A DNA stretch of 64,000 bases, taken from the NCBI RefSeq assembly GCF_023618015.1, contig NZ_JAJKBJ010000008.1, forward strand, positions 1 through 64,000. The letters run 5' to 3'. Origin of the DNA: Legionella maioricensis (GTDB lineage Bacteria; Pseudomonadota; Gammaproteobacteria; Legionellales; Legionellaceae). Under the pieces are notes generated by a model. That model had not been told where the DNA came from. It saw only the letters and a program-made list of their open reading frames with translations, and ran no database searches. The translations under genes and the position numbers were made by a program. The first letter of the stretch is position 1. Each line of letters opens with the position of its first letter. Shown one piece after another: positions 25,760 through 37,064 of the stretch.

Positions 25760-27619
25760 TCAAACTTTATATAAATTGATGTCTTCCTTTAAATGTTTGG
25801 CAATATCATCCAAATTATGAATAAATGCCATCATCTCTTTAATGCCGCTTGAAAAGGTTGAAGTGGTACGATTAATTTCATTCATACTTTCAACAATTTG
25901 TTCAATACCTACAGCTTCCTGCCGTATAGCCACCTCGATGTGTTGACTGGAAATAGATGCTTCATGAATCATTTGGCTGAGCGCTTGAATGACTTGGCCT
26001 GCTTTTTCGATAAGTTGTGTTCCTGAATCAAGAGTTTTTGTTCCTTCTTCCGTAACGGTAACGGCTTTTTCTGTAGTTCGTCGGATGTCCTCAAGAATTT
26101 TTTGTACTTGTACTGTCGATTGTTCTGATTGTTCGGCAAGATGTCTTACTTCATTAGCTACTGCAGCAAAACCTTTTCCTGCCTCACCTGCTTTTGATGC
26201 TTCAATTGAAGCATTCAATGCCAGCATTTTTGATTGTTGGGCCAAAGTATTGACCACCGATGTGATGTCGCCAATTTGTTGGGTGTGATTACTTAGATCA
26301 AGAATGGTTTGCGCAATAAGCTTCATTTTTTCTTCTGAATCTTTGAATCCTTGAATACTTTTCTGGACCGACTCTCTACCTCGTTTTCCTTGTTCATAGG
26401 TATTTTTAGCCACTTCTTTCAGCGCTTGTGCTTTGGTCATCGTTTCTTTTGAGCTTTTATCAATTTCTTCCAGCGAAGCACTGATTTCATTAATTGCAGT
26501 TGCTTGGGAGGTAATACTTTCTGCTTGTTGATTAGCAGACGTAATGACCGTCCCAACCATAGTTACGATATTATTACTTACTTTGGTGATTTTTTGGGTA
26601 ATAGATGCCAAACCATTGGTCATCGAATTTAAATCGTTACCCAGCTCGTGTAAAATACCTTCTTTATCAACTTCAAGACGCTCTCGAAGATCTCCTGCAG
26701 CAACTTTACTGCTGTATTCTCTAAATTTTTTCGATGCATTAACGAGTTTTTCAAATAATTCTCGAGATTCTTCTTCTTTAGTACGAAGAATTTCTTCATT
26801 TTTTCTAATGGCTTCTTGCATGGCTTTGAGCGATAGAAGCAATTTACCTAATTTGCCTGCCGATTGAATTTGGATCACGACATCACGCTCTCCTGCAGCA
26901 ATTCGTTCGGCTATATCAATCGCTTTATCTACTGGAATTGCTATAGCTCGTTGGGTTGTGTAAGGCACAACAAGGGTTAAAACAATGGCTAAAATGAGTA
27001 GCCAAAAGGCTGATTTTTTTAAGGAAATTAGGCTGTTATCTATTGTATTTACATTCTTTTCTATTTCACGTGCTAAGTCGCTGAATAATCCACCAGTTCT
27101 TTTGCCGGTCTCTTCATAATAAGGACCATCAATGATATTGATCATTGATTTTTCAAAAGCTCTTGTCTTATTTCTGCTGTTTTCTACATTATCTGGATTA
27201 TTCGGGTCTCGAGAAGCATTGAGTACTGACGCTTGAGCTTGATAAAAAGGCAAATATAATTCTTGTAGCTTGCTCCACTCATGCCGTAGTTTTGGATCAT
27301 CTAATTTGCGTATGACTCGATCCCACTGATCTCTAACATGAGTGATTTCATTCCAGATATGAGCAAAATAAACTTTATCCTTTGGATCTCCAGTCATTGC
27401 CCAATGTTCAAGAATGTCCTGAGCTTGATAAATTTGACTATCAAGGATTGGTGGTAAATTTTCACTATGAATTTTATGTGTGAGATCAATCACATCATTT
27501 ACTTTAGGTAATAACAGCATAATTAATATCAATAAAGGCAAACTAAGAGCCATAAATCCAATCAGCAATCGGGCCCCTATACTGATTACAAAACCTTGTT
27601 TCTTGGTCGCAGTTTCCAT
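25760..27619 (-). CDS. Methyl-accepting chemotaxis protein
   Basis: 619 residues. TM1 is at about 15-33, followed by a periplasmic helical sensor (about 35-200), TM2 at about 203-223, HAMP at about 225-280, and a long cytoplasmic coiled coil with the hairpin tip (QSKMLALNASIEASKAGEAG and FAAVANEVRHLAEQS). The C-terminus lacks an NWETF tether. It should signal to a CheA kinase, but no che genes are in the window. GGAG precedes its ATG. It sits between copper and CDF genes, so metal sensing is possible but unproven. Confidence 0.9.
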   Translation of the reverse strand: METATKKQGFVISIGARLLIGFMALSLPLLILIMLLLPKVNDVIDLTHKIHSENLPPILDSQIYQAQDILEHWAMTGDPKDKVYFAHIWNEITHVRDQWDRVIRKLDDPKLRHEWSKLQELYLPFYQAQASVLNASRDPNNPDNVENSRNKTRAFEKSMINIIDGPYYEETGKRTGGLFSDLAREIEKNVNTIDNSLISLKKSAFWLLILAIVLTLVVPYTTQRAIAIPVDKAIDIAERIAAGERDVVIQIQSAGKLGKLLLSLKAMQEAIRKNEEILRTKEEESRELFEKLVNASKKFREYSSKVAAGDLRERLEVDKEGILHELGNDLNSMTNGLASITQKITKVSNNIVTMVGTVITSANQQAESITSQATAINEISASLEEIDKSSKETMTKAQALKEVAKNTYEQGKRGRESVQKSIQGFKDSEEKMKLIAQTILDLSNHTQQIGDITSVVNTLAQQSKMLALNASIEASKAGEAGKGFAAVANEVRHLAEQSEQSTVQVQKILEDIRRTTEKAVTVTEEGTKTLDSGTQLIEKAGQVIQALSQMIHEASISSQHIEVAIRQEAVGIEQIVESMNEINRTTSTFSSGIKEMMAFIHNLDDIAKHLKEDINLYKV

Positions 27620-27709
27620 GAACGACTCCTATTCCATCTTAATTCTTAAAGATTAGCAGTAATGATGGTTTAATCCGAAGCTCATCAAAGAGCAGTTCTT
27701 ATTAGAAAC

Positions 27710-28618
27710 CTAATGGCTTGAAAAACTACAAAGACCCTCTTTATCCAGAGTTTTCTTATGTTCCGTTTGTAAGGTCGTATGCCCAATATCAAATTGAGAG
27801 AATAAAATGCTCTGAACGCTCACTCTTATAGCTCCCTCTTCTACAAAGGGAGTAATGACAAGATGCGCTGTGAGGCTAATTTTGTCACTGGTAATCGCCC
27901 AAATATGCAGGTCATGTACATCCAAAACACCCTCAACAGCCATCATGTGGTTTTTAATTATCTCCAGATCCACTCCAGCTGGCACACCTTCAAGAAGAAT
28001 ATTCACTGTTTCTTTTAATAAAACCCAGGTGCGTGGCAATACCCACAAACCGATTAATACTGCCACAGCAGAATCGACCCAACTCCACTCTAAAAAGCGA
28101 ATTATAAGTGCGGCAACAATAACCCCTAAAGAGCCCAACATATCACTCCACACCTCAAGATAAGCGCTTTTAAGGTTTAAGCTTTTATCTTTTTCTTGGG
28201 AAAGAAGGTACATAGACGCTATATTAACAACCAAACCAAGACTGGCAATGAGGAGCATTCCTAAGGAATAAATTTCAGGAGGTTGTTTGAGTCGCTGATA
28301 GGCCTCAAACAAAATATAAAGGGCCACTAAAAAAAGAAGGACCGCATTAAATGCAGCCGCTAAAATTTCAAATCGATTATAACCAAACGTGCGACGCGCA
28401 TCGGCAGGACGTTTACTAATACGAATCGCAATTAGAGCAATAATAAGAGCGGTAACGTCCGTTAGCATATGTGCGGCATCAGAAATTAATGCAAGGCTTC
28501 CTGTGATAATGCCACCAGCGACCTCGGCAATTAAAAAGCTTCCCGTGAGCAAAAGAGCGAACCACAGTAACTGCTCTTTTGAGTATTTTTTTAAATCATG
28601 AGGTACATCCTTACTCAT
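27710..28618 (-). CDS. czcD: CDF cation efflux transporter (CzcD/ZitB-like)
   Basis: 302 residues with six transmembrane helices. TM2 holds SDAAHMLTD (His50, Asp54) and TM5 holds WSDMLGSLG, the four-ligand site of zinc-type CDF proteins. The C-terminal cytoplasmic domain (VLDVHDLHIWAIT and LTAHLVI) is the metal-binding dimer domain. It exports Zn(II), possibly with Co/Cd, against protons. It follows two tiny genes for a membrane peptide and a lipoprotein read in the same direction, which may form one operon. Confidence 0.92.
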   Translation of the reverse strand: MSKDVPHDLKKYSKEQLLWFALLLTGSFLIAEVAGGIITGSLALISDAAHMLTDVTALIIALIAIRISKRPADARRTFGYNRFEILAAAFNAVLLFLVALYILFEAYQRLKQPPEIYSLGMLLIASLGLVVNIASMYLLSQEKDKSLNLKSAYLEVWSDMLGSLGVIVAALIIRFLEWSWVDSAVAVLIGLWVLPRTWVLLKETVNILLEGVPAGVDLEIIKNHMMAVEGVLDVHDLHIWAITSDKISLTAHLVITPFVEEGAIRVSVQSILFSQFDIGHTTLQTEHKKTLDKEGLCSFSSH

Positions 28619-28640
28619 TATTGCTCCTCATCAGCACCAG

Positions 28641-28814
28641 CTAATTTAATTTAAATGAAACACCATGTAAGAAAATCGCGGCAAGGATAAGAAAAGTAAT
28701 AAAAGCGGTGTAAAAATGGATGGTTTTCTTAGTTTTTCTGAACCACCAGATAAGACCAATCAATACAATAATTGCAATACCTAAAGAACTTAAAAACCAT
28801 CCATTAGTAAACAT
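28641..28814 (-). CDS. Small two-helix membrane protein, 57 residues
   Basis: ATG 28814 with AGGA 8-9 bases upstream. The product has two predicted membrane helices (FLSSLGIAIIVLIGLIWWF, and FITFLILAAIFL) joined by a basic loop. It lies between a small lipoprotein gene and the CDF transporter gene, all minus strand and closely spaced, so it is probably part of that metal operon. No family recognised. Confidence 0.6.
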   Translation of the reverse strand: MFTNGWFLSSLGIAIIVLIGLIWWFRKTKKTIHFYTAFITFLILAAIFLHGVSFKLN

Positions 28815-28828
28815 TTATGTTTTCCTAT

Positions 28829-28993
28829 TTAGTCGTTCTTAGGTTGGTGGTCATGACCACCATCGCCACCAAATCCTCCCTCATAGCTAACCTCAGGATG
28901 AGCTGGAGCAGGTGTTGTTTTAGGAGTGCAGGCAGTCAAGCCCAAACCCAATAAACCGATTAATACAATTATTTTAAATCCATTAGTATTCAT
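28829..28993 (-). CDS. Small His/Gly-rich lipoprotein, 54 residues
   Basis: ATG 28993 follows a strong AAGGAG at 7 bases. The signal peptide ends in the lipobox GLTAC (Cys at 22), and the mature part is only about 33 residues, Pro-rich then GFGGDGGHDHQP. The HDH segment could bind metal. It is the first of three closely spaced genes leading into the CDF transporter. Compare the similar lipoprotein at 39262-39432. Confidence 0.65.
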   Translation of the reverse strand: MNTNGFKIIVLIGLLGLGLTACTPKTTPAPAHPEVSYEGGFGGDGGHDHQPKND

Positions 28994-29116
28994 TATTTCT
29001 CCTTAACAGCCAATCAAAATAACTTGAAACTACTTACATCGTAACATACTGAATAACAGAAGATAAATGCATCTTATCTTCTCCATTTTATGTTTGCACG
29101 CCACCTTTAAAAAAAT

Positions 29117-29512
29117 TCATTTTTTAATATTTTTTAGAAAATAAAGCAACTGTACTGCATCCTTCTTGGATATGGGTTTTTTAAAATAAGTAGCGCTCTC
29201 ATGAGACGGGTTTTCCTGATTATGGCTAGAAGTTAAAATGATTATGGGCGTATGGTTGTTTAATACCGAATTTTTTTGTATCTGGTCAATCAGCTCATAG
29301 CAATTTAAATTTTTATCCACTAAGATAAAATCATAAACTCTCATGAAAGCCAACTCTCTTGCCGATTCATCATCCCCTGCCATATCCACCAAATGCTTCA
29401 ACTCTAATAAATGCATACGAATGAGAATACGAATTCCTAATGAGGATTCCACCACTAAAAAACGCAATGGATGAGCGCTATATTGTTCATTTTCAACCCA
29501 ATCATTCATCAT
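29117..29512 (-). CDS. Stand-alone response regulator receiver domain
   Basis: 131 residues, one receiver domain without an output domain. The phospho-acceptor Asp lies in FILVDKNLN, the Thr/Ser switch in IIILTSSHN and the conserved Lys in YFKKPIS. The acidic pair after strand 1 is degenerate: FLVVESS instead of the usual VDD, leaving one Glu. AGAGG precedes the start. It sits beside metal ATPase genes without a cognate kinase. Confidence 0.82.
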   Translation of the reverse strand: MMNDWVENEQYSAHPLRFLVVESSLGIRILIRMHLLELKHLVDMAGDDESARELAFMRVYDFILVDKNLNCYELIDQIQKNSVLNNHTPIIILTSSHNQENPSHESATYFKKPISKKDAVQLLYFLKNIKK

Positions 29513-29548
29513 GCAACCTCTTTCGTGACAAACCCACCAAGACTCTCA

Positions 29549-31705
29549 TTATCCCTTCATTTCCTGATACTCCGAATGCCCTTTATGGGAATTAAGTAAG
29601 CGCAGCCCATTCGCAACAACAATTAGACTCGCACCCATATCAGCAAATACCGCCATCCATAACGTTGCTAATCCTCCCAGGGCCAGAATGAAAAACACCC
29701 CTTTAATTGCAAGGGACAAAGTAATATTTTGGCGAAGAATACGCGCCGTTCTTCGGCTTAAATCAATGTATAAAGGAAGCATGGCTAAATTATCATTCAT
29801 TAACGCAACATCTGCGGTTTCTAAAGCCGTATCGGTACCTTTGCCCATCGCAAAACTAATCGTAGCTTTTGCAAGTGCTGGTGCATCATTGATTCCATCA
29901 CCCACCATTCCCACCGTTTTATACTGTTCCAAAAGCCGATTAATTGCTTGTAATTTTTCAGTAGGCAAAACATTCGCCTGCACTTCATCAATCCCCAGCA
30001 CTTTGGCAATGGCTTTAGCCGTCAGGGCATTATCACCGGTTAACATCGCTGTTTTAAGTCCTTGTTGATGCAAGGTGTCAATTGCCCATTTACTCGTAGC
30101 ACGAAGCGTATCGGCCACTGCAAAAACGGCTAAAACCACCGCTGAATTACTCAAAATGACTGTTGTTTTTCCTTCCTCTTCCAAACGCTTAAGTTCCTGC
30201 TCTACAGCAAGAGAGCACACCTTATTATCTTCTGCCAGTTGATGATTTCCAACGTAATACAATCCTTGACTAATAATTCCTTGCACCCCGCGGCCAGGAA
30301 GTGCTGAAAATTGCTCTACCTCAAGCAAAGACTCATTAGGTTGATTTTGCCGCCAGTATTCAACCAAAGCATGAGCCACTGGATGTTCCGAATGACTATC
30401 AAGACTTGCAGCAAGGACTAATAAGGACTCTTTCGATTGTTGTTTATCATAAACGATAAAATCAGTCACTACAGGTTTTCCCTCTGTTAAGGTGCCTGTT
30501 TTATCCAGAGCAATTAATTTAAGCTGGTGCCCCATTTCTAAATAGCTGCCTCCTTTGATAAGAAGACCATGTTGTGCCGATGAAGCCAATCCGCTGACTA
30601 CCGTTACCGGTGTAGAGATGACCAAAGCACAAGGGCAAGCAATAACCAATAACGTTAAGGCTTTATATATCCAGTCATAAAAAGGATAACCAAACACCAA
30701 CGGGGGAATAAGTGCAATAACCAGTGCAATCAAGACCATAATTGGGGTGTAGTATTTGGCAAACTCATCGACAAAACGTTGCGTTGGCGCCCGCTCACTT
30801 TGTGCCTGCTCAATGGCTTTACCAATTTTAGCAAGCAATGTATCACCCGAAGCCTTAGTGACTTTAACCTCAAAGGCACCGTGCTCATTTAAAGTCCCTG
30901 CAAACACGTCATCACCTACTTGCTTGCTCACTGGCATGGATTCCCCTGTAATCGGGGCTTGATTGACCGTACTTTGTCCCGATATCAACACCCCATCCAG
31001 TGGGATGCGCTCACCGGGTTTTACTTTAAATACCGCACCAACGGCTACCTCTTCTACAGGCAAAGTCTGCCATTGACCATTATCCATTTTAATCCGAGCC
31101 ACCACTGGTGCAATTTGCATGAGACTGCGAATGGCAAGGCGGGCTTTATCTAAAGAATAACGTTCGATTCGCTCAGCAAGAGCAAATAAAACAGTGACCA
31201 TCGCGGCTTCCGGCCAGGCCCCTATAATCATGGCCCCGGTGATTGCAATTAACATCAGGCTATTAATGTTCATGGCCTTAGTACGCAGCGCGATTAAACC
31301 CTTCTTAAAAGTAGAGGGACCACTTAAGGTAATGGCAAGCAGAGCGGGAAGAATGACCCAAATAAATTGCTCTTTAGTAATGAAATAAGCAGTTAACTCA
31401 GAGCAAAGCGCTAAAAAGCCTGCCAAAGCTAGCAATGGCCATGACGAATCAACTTGCTTCTTCTCTTCTTTTGCAGAGGAGGTGCTGCCTTGAACCCGAA
31501 CACTCATGCCTAACGCTTCAATTTGTTTTTGCAACACATCAATAGCTGGAAGACGATGGTGCACGGTCACTTCCTCAGCAATGAAATTAAAATCCATCTG
31601 CGCCACTTCAGGAATCACTTTTAATTGGCGCCTGATTAATTGCTCTTCAGCCGGACAATCAAGGCCTGCAACAAAAAAAGTAGTTAAAGTTAGAGGCTTT
31701 GTCAT
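29549..31705 (-). CDS. cadA: Zinc/cadmium/lead P1B ATPase (CadA/ZntA type)
   Basis: 718 residues. The start at 31705 (MTKPLTLTTFFVAG) overlaps the stop of the upstream zinc-ribbon gene (ATGA). The N-terminal HMA-like domain has LDCPAEE rather than CxxC. TM6 contains ACPCALVISTP; further signatures are [24 protein letters not shown] and GDGINDAP. The ALVIST form after CPC is typical of Zn/Cd/Pb pumps. It is third in an operon behind an SmtB-like repressor and a zinc-ribbon protein, which agrees with divalent-metal export. Confidence 0.92.
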   Translation of the reverse strand: MTKPLTLTTFFVAGLDCPAEEQLIRRQLKVIPEVAQMDFNFIAEEVTVHHRLPAIDVLQKQIEALGMSVRVQGSTSSAKEEKKQVDSSWPLLALAGFLALCSELTAYFITKEQFIWVILPALLAITLSGPSTFKKGLIALRTKAMNINSLMLIAITGAMIIGAWPEAAMVTVLFALAERIERYSLDKARLAIRSLMQIAPVVARIKMDNGQWQTLPVEEVAVGAVFKVKPGERIPLDGVLISGQSTVNQAPITGESMPVSKQVGDDVFAGTLNEHGAFEVKVTKASGDTLLAKIGKAIEQAQSERAPTQRFVDEFAKYYTPIMVLIALVIALIPPLVFGYPFYDWIYKALTLLVIACPCALVISTPVTVVSGLASSAQHGLLIKGGSYLEMGHQLKLIALDKTGTLTEGKPVVTDFIVYDKQQSKESLLVLAASLDSHSEHPVAHALVEYWRQNQPNESLLEVEQFSALPGRGVQGIISQGLYYVGNHQLAEDNKVCSLAVEQELKRLEEEGKTTVILSNSAVVLAVFAVADTLRATSKWAIDTLHQQGLKTAMLTGDNALTAKAIAKVLGIDEVQANVLPTEKLQAINRLLEQYKTVGMVGDGINDAPALAKATISFAMGKGTDTALETADVALMNDNLAMLPLYIDLSRRTARILRQNITLSLAIKGVFFILALGGLATLWMAVFADMGASLIVVANGLRLLNSHKGHSEYQEMKG

Positions 31706-31971
31706 AATGAGCTCCCACATTGGCCGCAAAAATTTGCCCCTGCAGTAATAGTGGCACCACAACTGCATTGAGTATTCTCAAGACCGCTGCCACATTGACT
31801 ACAAAATCGTGCCCCAGGAGCTAGAGAGCTCTTGCAGCGCGGGCAACTCAATCCTCTTGATTCAGGATTGGTTGAGTAATTATTCTGTTGGCTTATTTGA
31901 CCATGATGAGAGCGGCGATATCCGCCATGATGGCCGCCAAGACTTCCAAGCATTCGTTTTAGAAAACTCAT
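31702..31971 (-). CDS. Double zinc-ribbon small protein
   Basis: 89 residues. A Gly/His-rich head (GSLGGHHGGYRRSHHG) is followed by two zinc ribbons built from CPRC..CSQCG and CSCG..CGQCG. It lies between the SmtB-like repressor (1 bp away) and the CadA ATPase (4-base overlap), so it is tightly coupled to zinc export. It might act as a zinc buffer or chaperone; no enzymatic domain is visible. Confidence 0.75.
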   Translation of the reverse strand: MSFLKRMLGSLGGHHGGYRRSHHGQISQQNNYSTNPESRGLSCPRCKSSLAPGARFCSQCGSGLENTQCSCGATITAGANFCGQCGSSL

Positions 31972-31972
31972 G

Positions 31973-32269
31973 TTAATTCTCCATTTCTTCAGTAAAGTGC
32001 TTGAGCATGTCCTCTAAAATACAACGCACATGCGCATCATAAATAGTGTAATAAATATGTTTTCCCTCTCTATTTGCTAAAAGAAGACGTGCAGAACGTA
32101 ATAGACTTAAATGATGGCTCGCCAATGGCACCGAAAGTTGCAGTTGTTCCGCCAGCTCTGAAACTGATTTTGGACCATCCAAACACGCGATAAGAAGCTT
32201 TAAACGATTGGGCTCACCCATCAAATGCAAGATATCGCTTAAAGTGATGATTTGGTCTTGAGTTAGCAT
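31973..32269 (-). CDS. SmtB/ArsR-family zinc-type repressor
   Basis: 98-residue winged-helix regulator. The recognition helix lies in QLSVPLASHHLSLLRSA. The C-terminal helix carries the alpha5 metal site Asp78, His80, His91, Glu94 (DxHx10HxxE), the zinc site of SmtB/CzrA. It lacks the alpha3N Cys site of CadC. It should repress its own operon (zinc-ribbon, CadA) until zinc or cadmium binds, through the palindrome at 32282-32301. Confidence 0.9.
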   Translation of the reverse strand: MLTQDQIITLSDILHLMGEPNRLKLLIACLDGPKSVSELAEQLQLSVPLASHHLSLLRSARLLLANREGKHIYYTIYDAHVRCILEDMLKHFTEEMEN

Positions 32270-32281
32270 AGTTAATTAAAC

Positions 32282-32332
32282 AGTTAAATAAGTATTTAAC
32301 TATTAGTGTAGCTCATTCACAGAAGTTGTCAA
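32282..32332 (-). promoter_or_regulatory. Promoter and operator of the zinc/cadmium operon
   Basis: On the minus strand TTGACA (32327-32332) and TACACT (32305-32310) are 16 bp apart. Immediately downstream lies the perfect dyad AGTTAAATA, AG, TATTTAACT (32282-32301), which fits the A/T-rich operators of SmtB-family repressors. A bound repressor would block the start site. Confidence 0.75.
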
Positions 32333-32401
32333 AACACTATCCGTGTCCTTTGCTCAAAAGAGCTATAATTAAATGAATTTATTTTTATACAAGGAAGAAG
32401 A

Positions 32402-32607
32402 ATGACGCCCCTTCTTTCAAATCACAGTCTTCTTATCATCTTAGGATTTGTTTTTTTATGGGGCTAATTTTGATTATCCTGGCAAAAGGAAGCTCCGGCC
32501 ATAAAATGAAATTTATAACACACTTGGGATTTTATCTTTCTCTTGCTGCCGCACTTATCTTTGCTATAGTGTTCTTTATGGATGTCTTTCCACTTACTTT
32601 AAAATGA
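32402..32607 (+). CDS. Two overlapping small membrane frames (21 and 49 residues)
   Basis: ATG 32402 has a strong AAGGAAGAAG site and encodes MTPLLSNHSLLIILGFVFLW before TAA at 32465. A second frame opens at ATG 32458, inside a run of seven T followed by ATGGGG, and runs to 32607 (49 residues with two hydrophobic stretches, GLILIILA and a longer one ending IVFFMDVF). Joined, they would give one small membrane protein of about 67-70 residues. Either translational coupling, a slippery-site frameshift, or a recent mutation; the data cannot decide. Confidence 0.35.
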
Positions 32608-32642
32608 CAATTACTCATATTGTTACAGTTCCATCAAAGAAA

Positions 32643-35804
<3,162 letters not shown>

Positions 35805-37064
35805 TTAGTGCTCGTGGCTCGCGCCATCCTTACCTAATTCTGCTTTCATAAAAAAGCTGTTATTACTGACATAGCGCTGGCCTGCATCAAGCCCCGAAAC
35901 TACTTCGACCCACTCATCATCCCTTTGGCCTAAAATAACAGGCGTTGCCTCAAAATAATCTCCTTGCTGGATAAAAATTACCTCTTTCTCATCCATGCGC
36001 TGAATAGCCGACAAAAGTATGGCAACTGGAACCGTTTTTTCTTTAATGGTAATTGCGGCATTAATGTACATCCCAGGCAACCAAACACGAGGCTCATTAG
36101 AAAGAACTGCTCGTGCGAGCGTTGTTTGACTGTCTTCAATGCCTAAGGGCGCAATGTAAAAAATGGTGCTGATGGATTTTGGTGTTCCTTCATCTCCAGT
36201 TACCACCACACTCATGCCTTGTTTTACTAAAGGCACCTCTTTACGATACAAGGTAAAATCGGCCCACACAGTAGCCAAATTAGCCACTTCATAAATAGGT
36301 TTGGTGTTTTGCGCAAGCTCCCCATTGGTTGCGTATTTTTGCACGATGGTTCCGCTCATGGGGGCATTAATTGTATAATTTTGTAAACTTTCGTTACTCT
36401 CAATCGTAACTAATACGTCCCCTTTGGTGACTTCATCGCCTAAATTTTTAGTCATTGATTTAATAATGCCTGAATAGCGTGCATAGATGGGGGCTAAGGT
36501 ATCTCGATTGGGAGCAATTTTGCCTACGACTTTAAGTTGTGTTTTAATTGTTTGGCTTTGTGCCTTAGCCGTTTGAATGTCTGCCGCTTTCAGAATGGCT
36601 GGCGCCATTTTAATGCGGCCTTCATAAGTCGCATAATGCCAGGCATAACGTTTATCCTGGAATTCTAATTGAATGCTCACATCAAAAGAATGAGGCTCTT
36701 CAATCGCCTCAACGCTTTGTAAAAAATTCTCGACAGGAGTGAACGCAATTGCTTCTTTTTTATCACCAAATCGCTTTAACTGAACGGTCAATTGCGCTTT
36801 CCCAGGCGCGATAGGCTCACCATTCTTATACAAATAAGCGCGAAAATGCGGTGGCATACCTCGTTCAAAAATTAAAAACTCAAGGGCTATATCTCCATCC
36901 TTAAACAAACGCCCACCTTGCGGACCCTTTTCCATGGTTTCTTGATGATTTTTTTCTTCATCGCCATGGGATTCTTCATTTGCTGCCCATAACGAAAAGG
37001 AACTTAACCCCAATAACAGAATTATAAAGGGCATGCAGGATAGGAATGGCTTTAAAACTCTCAT
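35805..37064 (-). CDS. helB: HelB/CzcB-type periplasmic adaptor
   Basis: 419 residues. The signal peptide ends near residue 28 (FSLWAANEE). A His-containing N-terminal domain (about 30-150) precedes the barrel-sandwich (VVGKIAPNRDTLAPIYAR, then a lipoyl-like SGTIVQKYATNGELA) and beta-barrel domains. The C-terminus ends GASHEH. It bridges HelA and HelC. It overlaps helC by ATGA and is 9 bp from helA. Confidence 0.88.
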   Translation of the reverse strand: MRVLKPFLSCMPFIILLLGLSSFSLWAANEESHGDEEKNHQETMEKGPQGGRLFKDGDIALEFLIFERGMPPHFRAYLYKNGEPIAPGKAQLTVQLKRFGDKKEAIAFTPVENFLQSVEAIEEPHSFDVSIQLEFQDKRYAWHYATYEGRIKMAPAILKAADIQTAKAQSQTIKTQLKVVGKIAPNRDTLAPIYARYSGIIKSMTKNLGDEVTKGDVLVTIESNESLQNYTINAPMSGTIVQKYATNGELAQNTKPIYEVANLATVWADFTLYRKEVPLVKQGMSVVVTGDEGTPKSISTIFYIAPLGIEDSQTTLARAVLSNEPRVWLPGMYINAAITIKEKTVPVAILLSAIQRMDEKEVIFIQQGDYFEATPVILGQRDDEWVEVVSGLDAGQRYVSNNSFFMKAELGKDGASHEH

